64,000 bases of DNA from the NCBI RefSeq assembly GCF_001695835.1, contig NZ_MBSO01000004.1:1-64000 (forward strand), written 5' to 3'. The stretch comes from Ensifer sp. LC11. Its GTDB lineage: Bacteria; Pseudomonadota; Alphaproteobacteria; Rhizobiales; Rhizobiaceae. Positions 58,398 through 64,000 of this stretch are shown piece after piece (positions within the stretch are counted from its first letter, which is position 1; each line of letters opens with the position of its first letter). The notes under the pieces are model-generated. The model was not told the origin of the DNA. It saw only the letters and a list, made by a program, of their open reading frames with translations, and made no database searches. The translations under genes and the position numbers were made by a program.

Positions 58398-58711
58398 GTT
58401 CTGTCCTTCATGTGCGGCGGACCTTTCCGCGGCTGTTACAGCGCGGGGTGGTCGAAGGGCCGCATGAATGGCGCATCACGGGCAAGACAACGGGAGGCTT
58501 CACGCTTGAAATCGGCTGCAATCCGCTTCGCCTGGACAGTCGCTGTTTTGCGGCTGACCGGCAAGCAGGGGCCGAAGCATCCTGCAATCCTGCCCCATGA
58601 CGGGCCATCGGTTGATCCGCGAGACCGGCCCATCCGGTTCGCTGGATCTCTCCTGGTGCCACGCTTCCTATGCGGCCGGAGAGATTATTCCTTGAGCGTC
58701 CAGCGCTCCAT

Positions 58712-58744
58712 AAAAAAGCCGGCGGGTCGCAATGACCCGCCGGG
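58712..58744 (-). terminator. Rho-independent terminator of rpsO
   Basis: GCCGGCGGGTC and GACCCGCCGGGC arms around GCAAT, and on the minus strand TTTTTTATGG follows (58717-58708). Nine bases past the rpsO stop. Confidence 0.92.
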
Positions 58745-58752
58745 CAAATCGC

Positions 58753-59022
58753 TTAGCGACGGATGCCGAGGGCACCGATCAGCTTGGTGTAGCGCGCTTC
58801 GTCTTTCTTCTTCAGATAGTCGAGGAGCGAACGACGGCTGGAAACCATCGCGAGCAGACCACGGCGGGAATGGTTATCCTTCTTGTGGCCCTTGAAGTGT
58901 TCGGTCAGGTTGTTGATCCGTTCCGTCAGGATAGCAACCTGGACTTCCGGAGAACCGGTATCGCCTTCAACGGTTGCAAATTCCTTGATGAGCTGAGCCT
59001 TACGCTCTGCAGCAATCGACAT
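58753..59022 (-). CDS. rpsO: 30S ribosomal protein S15
   Basis: 89 residues, the standard S15 length: [79 protein letters not shown]15 nucleates the 30S platform. It precedes pnp on the same strand, as in most bacteria, but has its own terminator here. Confidence 0.97.
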   Translation of the reverse strand: MSIAAERKAQLIKEFATVEGDTGSPEVQVAILTERINNLTEHFKGHKKDNHSRRGLLAMVSSRRSLLDYLKKKDEARYTKLIGALGIRR

Positions 59023-59191
59023 CGGATGATCCTTTCGATTTCGAGGATTTAGGGACGCCGTCAGCCGGGATGTCGTCCAGCTGCGGCCATGAATGCAACG
59101 GGCATGCGCCTTTTGCTGGCGTGCCTATAAACGAATTGGATGAAAAAGGAAAGGGTCATGAACCGGCGCGTTCAAGCGTCGGCGGATGACC

Positions 59192-59542
59192 TTAATTGCT
59201 CGTCGGTCGCGGCCGCATCGGCGCAGATTTTTGCTGGTCGCGATCGGTGGAGACACAGCCGAGATAGGCGGAAAAGACCCAGCCCAGCGTACCCGCCTCA
59301 TTTGCGACCAGTGACCAGCGTTTGCCGTTGAGTTCGCGCTCCGCGGTCCGGTGAACCCGCGCGCCGTTCGACAACGTCATCACCACACGCCCGTTCGGCG
59401 CGTCGCGCACATTGAGCGGCGTGCCCGTGGGGTCGGCGACCGTGCACTCGACCTTAGCGCCGTGTGCCTGCGCGACGTGGCCGAGCAGCAGAGCCACATG
59501 AACCGTGGCAAGTATCCCCCAGCGACCGATAGACCGATTCAC
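59192..59542 (-). CDS. Secreted SH3-domain protein
   Basis: 116 residues from GTG 59542, which has a strong GGGGGAG seven bases upstream; the ATG at 59620 would add a non-signal-like extension overlapping the kinase gene. A signal peptide (about 8-30) precedes a bacterial SH3 domain (VECTVADPTGTPLNVRDAPNGRVVMTL...WVFSAYLGC), as in envelope proteins that bind peptidoglycan. It follows the HWE kinase by 22 bases and is probably co-transcribed. Confidence 0.8.
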   Translation of the reverse strand: MNRSIGRWGILATVHVALLLGHVAQAHGAKVECTVADPTGTPLNVRDAPNGRVVMTLSNGARVHRTAERELNGKRWSLVANEAGTLGWVFSAYLGCVSTDRDQQKSAPMRPRPTSN

Positions 59543-59564
59543 CGCCTCACTCCCCCGATCGCCG

Positions 59565-61220
59565 TCATGGCTCTTGTTCCTTTGCCTCGCGCGGGATGGA
59601 AATCCGCCACTCGATGCCATCGGCGTGCATCACCCGCTCCAGCGAAGCATTCAAGGCCATGCCGAGCATGCGCTCCAGCACCAGCGTTCCGAAGCCCTTG
59701 CGGACCGGATCGGACGCCTTGCCCGGCAGGTCGGCTCCCTCCTCCCGCCAGCGGATGGCGATACCGTCATCTTCCAGCGACCAGCTCAACTTGACGACCC
59801 CGCTGGTGTTGGCAAGCGCGCCATATTTGGTGGCGTTGGTCGCAAGCTCGTGCAGCGCCATACCAAGCGTCTGGGCGATCTGGGTATCGAGCCGGAGCGG
59901 TGGTCCGGAGAGGATCACGCGCTTGGGATCGTCCGGGATGAACGGCTGCAGCTGGTTCTGGGCAAGCTCGCGGAAATCGACCCCTTGCGCGGCATTGGCG
60001 ATCATCAGATCGGTGGAGCGGGCAAGCCCGGCGATGCGCCTGCGGAATGAATCGGCGAAATCGGCGGCGCTTTCGGCCGAATAGACCGACTGGTTCAGCA
60101 TGGACTGGATCACGGTCAGCTGGTTCTTCGAACGGTGCGCGACCTCGCGCATCAGGAAGCGGATCTCACCCTCCGCCTTGGTGCGCGCCGCCGCCGCCCG
60201 CGCCAGCGCCGCCGAGACTTGCTCGACTTCGGAGATCATATGCGGGCGCGGTTCGATCCGTTCGCCGGCGCCGAGGCGGCGCGCGTCCTGCGCCACGAGT
60301 TTCACGCCCTGCGACAACAGCCGTGCGATCGCCAGCGATCCCGCAATCGCGATGGCGGCGAAAAGAATACCGCCGAGCGACAGCCAGAGGAACGACCAGA
60401 CGGCGGGCGCGTCAACGATCGCGCGCGGCGCCCAGGCAATGATCCGCCATCCGGTGATCACCGAGAATTCGGTCGCCACCCGGTATTCGGTGCCGTTCTC
60501 GTTGATGTTGCGTACCCCGATGCTGATCGCCGGCACCTTGTCGAGAAAGAACGGCTCGCCGGCTTTGACGGCCGCGTCCGAGGAGACGATGACCTTGCCG
60601 GCGCCATCGACGAGCGCCGCGTTCCAGCCGGGTGACAGCGTGTCGCGATTGACGGCCTTGGCCATGCTCTCGGCGTTTTGCGTCAAGGTCAGGAGATACT
60701 CCTCACCGGTCGCAAATTTCGCCGGAAGATAGACGTTGAACACCCATTTTCCGGCGGTGTTGCCGAAGAAGACATTGGAGATCAGCGGCGCGCCATTGTT
60801 GGTGAAGGCGCGCTCGACGGAATTCGAATCCGACGCTTGGGCGAGCGGGGTGCCGAAAGGCACGCGTGTGTTCAGCCACTGGCCATGCTTGCGGTCGATG
60901 ACGATCAGATAGGAGTCCGTCTCGGCAAGCGCCGTCGAGGCGCGCTGGTAGAACGCTTTCATGTCGCCGTCTTCGATCGCCCGCGATGTTGACAGCACCT
61001 TCAGCGTCGTCAGCATGCCCTCGATGTCGCGCTCGACGATGCGCGTCACCGAACCGGTCGATGCCTGGAGCAGCGCCGTGATCACCTGCTCCTGCGCATC
61101 GACACTGCGCTTCAGCACGACCAGCGAAAAGATGAAGGCAGGAACGATCGCGACCAGCAGCAGCGACGTGAGATAGAAGCTGAACGGCCGGGTCAGTCGG
61201 TCGCGGATGCGATCGGCCAT
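59565..61220 (-). CDS. HWE-family sensor histidine kinase with Cache domain
   Basis: 551 residues from ATG 61220 (GTG 61265 is an alternative with a better Shine-Dalgarno). A membrane helix (about 11-35), a periplasmic Cache-like sensor (about 45-275), a second helix (about 285-308) and a cytoplasmic HWE kinase core follow. The phosphoacceptor is in MREVAHRSKNQLTVIQSM, and the name-giving WRE is in IAIRWREEG. HWE kinases are abundant in Rhizobiales and often belong to the general stress (PhyR-NepR-EcfG) system. No response regulator is adjacent. Confidence 0.9.
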   Translation of the reverse strand: MADRIRDRLTRPFSFYLTSLLLVAIVPAFIFSLVVLKRSVDAQEQVITALLQASTGSVTRIVERDIEGMLTTLKVLSTSRAIEDGDMKAFYQRASTALAETDSYLIVIDRKHGQWLNTRVPFGTPLAQASDSNSVERAFTNNGAPLISNVFFGNTAGKWVFNVYLPAKFATGEEYLLTLTQNAESMAKAVNRDTLSPGWNAALVDGAGKVIVSSDAAVKAGEPFFLDKVPAISIGVRNINENGTEYRVATEFSVITGWRIIAWAPRAIVDAPAVWSFLWLSLGGILFAAIAIAGSLAIARLLSQGVKLVAQDARRLGAGERIEPRPHMISEVEQVSAALARAAAARTKAEGEIRFLMREVAHRSKNQLTVIQSMLNQSVYSAESAADFADSFRRRIAGLARSTDLMIANAAQGVDFRELAQNQLQPFIPDDPKRVILSGPPLRLDTQIAQTLGMALHELATNATKYGALANTSGVVKLSWSLEDDGIAIRWREEGADLPGKASDPVRKGFGTLVLERMLGMALNASLERVMHADGIEWRISIPREAKEQEP

Positions 61221-61451
61221 CGCCGCCAGGCGATAGGTTGCCCTGCCCTTTCCTTCATCCGTCACGCCGGTCACCTGCCCTCTTCGCCCCCCGCCAACGG
61301 CACGGCGGTCACGTCCGCCCGCTGCCGGAGGCGGCGCGATCGCCACACGGCACCGGAGCACGATACGGAAACGGAATCACCTCTGATGGAGCGGAAACCC
61401 ATGCCGGGATCATGCGTCAAGGATGGAGCAAACGCAAATGCTTGCGGACGC

Positions 61452-62387
61452 TTAGCTTCCGGCGAAGACCCGCTTCGGGCGGAACTCGCCCTCGGCCACC
61501 TCACCGATGGCGACCAGCTTGCCGCGCGCCGTCGCATAGGCTTCGGGCGTCGGCAACGGCGCGTCCCGGCCACGAAGGATGATCGGATTGCCCATCCTGA
61601 GGCGATGCGCCTGATCGTCGTTGACGGCGACATGCGGCAGGTTGGAAAGCGCTTCACCTGTCTCGATCAGGTACTCGTCGAGCGCGGCCAGGCGTTCCTC
61701 GTCGCTCTCGATTTTCTCGAGCGCCACGAGATCGGCGAGCGGCACCATGTCCTCTTCGCCAAAGGGGGCGACGAAGGTCCGGCGCAGCGAGGCGATGTGG
61801 CCGAAGCAGCCGAGGTCACGGCCCATGTCGCGGGCGAGCGAGCGCACATAGGTGCCCTTGCCGCATTCGATTTCGAAATGCGCGAGATTGGGAGCAGCAC
61901 CCAGCAGCGTCAGGCGATGCACCTCCACCTCGCGGGCCGGTATCTCGACCGTCTCCCCGTCACGGGCAAGATCGTAGGCGCGCTCGCCGTCGATCTTGAT
62001 CGCCGAGAACTGCGGCGGGACCTGGCTGATGACGCCGGTATACTTCGGCAGCAGCGCGCGGATTGCCTCTTCGATCGGCCGCTCGGCCGAAGAATGCGTG
62101 ACCTCGCCTTCGAGATCGTCGGTCGAGCGCTCCTCGCCCCAGGCAACGGTGAATTCGTAGATCTTGCGGCCGTCCATCACATAAGGGACCGTCTTGGTCG
62201 CATCCCCGAGTGCGATCGGCAGCATGCCCGAGGCCAGCGGATCAAGCGTGCCGGCATGGCCGGCCTTCTGGGCCTTGAACAGCCACTTGATCTTCGAGAC
62301 GGCTTCGGTGGAGCCGAAGTCGAGCGGCTTGTCGAGGATCAGCCAGCCCGAGATCGGGCGGCCCTTGGGCTTACGCGGTTTGGACAT
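61452..62387 (-). CDS. truB: tRNA pseudouridine-55 synthase
   Basis: 311 residues with the catalytic Asp in [14 protein letters not shown] (Asp48) and the TruB fold through [14 protein letters not shown] and [17 protein letters not shown]. It makes the universally conserved T-loop pseudouridine 55. It starts 8 bases after rbfA, within the infB-rbfA-truB block. In many rhizobia rpsO and pnp follow directly; here a kinase and an SH3 protein intervene. Confidence 0.96.
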   Translation of the reverse strand: MSKPRKPKGRPISGWLILDKPLDFGSTEAVSKIKWLFKAQKAGHAGTLDPLASGMLPIALGDATKTVPYVMDGRKIYEFTVAWGEERSTDDLEGEVTHSSAERPIEEAIRALLPKYTGVISQVPPQFSAIKIDGERAYDLARDGETVEIPAREVEVHRLTLLGAAPNLAHFEIECGKGTYVRSLARDMGRDLGCFGHIASLRRTFVAPFGEEDMVPLADLVALEKIESDEERLAALDEYLIETGEALSNLPHVAVNDDQAHRLRMGNPIILRGRDAPLPTPEAYATARGKLVAIGEVAEGEFRPKRVFAGS

Positions 62388-62395
62388 GAAATCTA

Positions 62396-62803
62396 CTATT
62401 CTTCGTCTTCGCTGGTCTGATCGAGATCGCGGCTGACTTCCGGCGAACGCAGGAGCGCATCGATCTTCTTGTAGTTGTCGAAGCTCGTATCATCGCGGAA
62501 ACGAACGTCGGGCATGTATTTCATCTGCCTGAGCTGCGGGCCGAGGCGGCCGCGAATGTACTTGGCATTGCGGTTCAGCGCGTCGATGACCTCGGCATGG
62601 TTGGGCACGCCGAGGGGCGTGACATAGGCCGTGGCGATTTTCAGATCAGGCGACATGCGCACTTCCGAGATCGCGATGACCGTCTTTTCGATCACGGGAT
62701 CGCGAACCTCGCCGCGCTGCAGAACCTGGGTAATGGCGGCACGAACCTGTTCGCCAACGCGCAGCATGCGCTGGGAAGGGGCAGAGGATGTGGCTTTGCT
62801 CAT
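62396..62803 (-). CDS. rbfA: 30S ribosome-binding factor A
   Basis: 135 residues with the KH-type RbfA fold ([55 protein letters not shown]). It assists late 30S maturation and cold adaptation. It lies between infB and truB, separated from infB by an internal terminator-like hairpin. Confidence 0.95.
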   Translation of the reverse strand: MSKATSSAPSQRMLRVGEQVRAAITQVLQRGEVRDPVIEKTVIAISEVRMSPDLKIATAYVTPLGVPNHAEVIDALNRNAKYIRGRLGPQLRQMKYMPDVRFRDDTSFDNYKKIDALLRSPEVSRDLDQTSEDEE

Positions 62804-62815
62804 GGACGGTACCTC

Positions 62816-62853
62816 AAAAAAATGCGAGCGCCGAAGGATAACCCGGCGCCCGC
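62816..62853 (-). terminator. Terminator-like hairpin between infB and rbfA
   Basis: GCGAGCGCCG (62824-62833) pairs with CGGCGCCCGC (62844-62853) with one mismatch that is G-U on the minus strand, and TTTTTTT follows on that strand. It would partly or fully uncouple rbfA-truB from infB. Confidence 0.75.
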
Positions 62854-62875
62854 ATAATCTCTAATCGGACGAGAC

Positions 62876-64000
62876 TTAAAGCGTCCGCGTGATGTGCTCG
62901 ACGCGGAAGCACTCGATCGTATCGCCGGCACGGATGTCTTCGTAGTTCTCGAAGGCCATGCCGCATTCCTGACCGACGTTGACTTCCGAGACTTCGTCCT
63001 TGAAGCGCTTGAGGGTCTTGAGCTTGCCTTCGTGGATGACGACGTTGTCGCGAACCAGACGGACGCCGACGCCACGCTCGACCTTGCCCTCGGTGACGCG
63101 GCAACCCGCGACCTTGCCGACCTTGGTGATGTTGAACACCTCCAGGATCTCGGCGTTGCCGAGGAAGGTTTCGCGGCGCTCGGGCGAGAGCAGACCGGAC
63201 ATCGCCGCCTTCACGTCATCCACCAGATCGTAGATGATGTTGTAGTAGCGGATTTCGATGCCGGCACGCTCGGCGGCCGAACGGGCCTGCGAGTTGGCGC
63301 GGACGTTGAAGCCGATGATCGCTGCGTTCGACGCCTCGGCAAGCGAGATGTCGGACTCGGTGATACCGCCGGCACCGGAATGCACGACGCGCGCACGCAC
63401 TTCGTCGGTTCCGAGCTTGTCGAGCGCACCGGCGATCGCTTCGATCGAACCTTGCACGTCGCCCTTGATGACCAGCGGGAACTCCTTGAGACCGGAGGTC
63501 TGGAGCTGGCTCATCATCTGCTCGAGCGAACCGCGCGAACCGGACTGGCGAGCAACCTGCTTCTCACGAGCGAGACGCTGGCGGTACTCGGAAATCTCGC
63601 GAGCGCGGCTTTCGTTCTCGACGACGGCGAACTTGTCACCGGCAGCCGGGGTACCCGAAAGGCCGAGAACCTCGACCGGCATCGACGGACCCGCTTCCTT
63701 GACGTGTTCGCCCTTGTCGTTGACGAGTGCGCGGACACGGCCCCACTGATCACCGGCAACGATAATCTGGCCCGGACGCAGTGTGCCCTTCTGAACGAGG
63801 ACGGTCGCAACCGCACCGCGACCACGGTCAAGCTCGGCTTCAACCACAGTACCTTCGGCCGTCCGGTTCGGATTGGCCTTGAGGTCGAGGATTTCGGACT
63901 GCAGCAGGATCGCTTCCAGCAGCTTGTCGAGGTTGGTGCCGTTCTTCGCGGAAACTTCCACGTCGAGAACTTCACCGCCCATGGATTCGACGAAGACTTC
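62876..64000 (-). CDS. infB: Translation initiation factor IF-2, C-terminal part (truncated by window edge)
   Basis: The visible 374 codons run to the window end in an open frame. They cover the end of the G-domain ([36 protein letters not shown]) and IF-2 domains II, III and IV ([28 protein letters not shown]-terminal [27 protein letters not shown] and the fMet-tRNA-binding end). The GTPase motifs lie outside the window. Confidence 0.95.
   Translation of the reverse strand, partial: EVFVESMGGEVLDVEVSAKNGTNLDKLLEAILLQSEILDLKANPNRTAEGTVVEAELDRGRGAVATVLVQKGTLRPGQIIVAGDQWGRVRALVNDKGEHVKEAGPSMPVEVLGLSGTPAAGDKFAVVENESRAREISEYRQRLAREKQVARQSGSRGSLEQMMSQLQTSGLKEFPLVIKGDVQGSIEAIAGALDKLGTDEVRARVVHSGAGGITESDISLAEASNAAIIGFNVRANSQARSAAERAGIEIRYYNIIYDLVDDVKAAMSGLLSPERRETFLGNAEILEVFNITKVGKVAGCRVTEGKVERGVGVRLVRDNVVIHEGKLKTLKRFKDEVSEVNVGQECGMAFENYEDIRAGDTIECFRVEHITRTL

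Overview
The window is chromosomal DNA from an alphaproteobacterium of the Rhizobiaceae, most likely Ensifer/Sinorhizobium or a close relative. The evidence is the iron regulator Irr with a perfect iron-control palindrome at an MbfA-type gene, the fabA-fabB-fabI cluster beside irr, a class II (CP4-type) aroA between a TIGR02300 gene and cmk-rpsA, BA14K and DUF1127 proteins, an HWE histidine kinase, RIME-like palindromic repeats and uniformly high G+C. No phage, plasmid, IS or CRISPR signature is visible.

Layout. 1-6.5 kb: mbfA, a YiiX-like lipid hydrolase, cfa, efp, and divergent epmA-epmB (EF-P lysylation). 6.6-9.6 kb: an AhpD-like gene and its ECF41 sigma factor behind a matching ECF41 promoter, then an MFS gene. 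9.6-16.5 kb: methyltransferase, OmpA-like lipoprotein, exoD, an ABM-domain gene with a SoxR-type promoter, an acetylpolyamine amidohydrolase, a palindromic repeat, GNAT plus HTH-cupin regulator, and MFS. 16.5-24 kb: lepA; a GIY-YIG gene packed between copies of a short palindrome; a TetR/MFS pair around a long palindrome; a four-gene translationally coupled operon. 24-32 kb: rnk, DoxX, a Rdx-type selenoprotein-like protein, YqaA, RNase D, a dehydrogenase and two class III cyclases. 32-38 kb: tRNA-Leu, a phosphohexomutase, BA14K and three uncharacterised genes, one behind a perfect CtrA site. 38-44 kb: TIGR02300, aroA-like, a LAS-type metallopeptidase, cmk and rpsA. 44-54.9 kb: tRNA-Ala, YdcF, TRIC, irr, fabA-fabB-fabI, two tandem ClpP-fold exported proteins, a wHTH-TPR regulator, DUF1127 and MFS. 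55-64 kb (minus strand): infB (partial), rbfA, truB, HWE kinase, SH3 protein, rpsO, pnp and an RsmC-like methyltransferase.

Core translation, RNA-processing and lipid genes are interleaved with small stress-response modules, several carrying recognisable operators: Irr/ICE, ECF41, SoxR-type, TetR, HTH-cupin and CtrA.

Most notable observations: (1) the aroA-locus EPSP synthase keeps an intact, gap-free reading frame but has lost several residues normally invariant at the active site (Lys28 to Thr, Gln175 to Arg, Asp326 to Glu, His404 to Pro), and is translationally coupled to a membrane-anchored LAS metallopeptidase wedged between it and cmk; (2) a GIY-YIG nuclease gene bounded within about 15 bases on each side by inverted copies of a REP-like palindrome, suggesting a minimal mobile or selfish unit; (3) tandem ClpP-fold paralogues, one of which has lost the Ser and His positions; (4) several clean regulatory sites that make testable regulon predictions.
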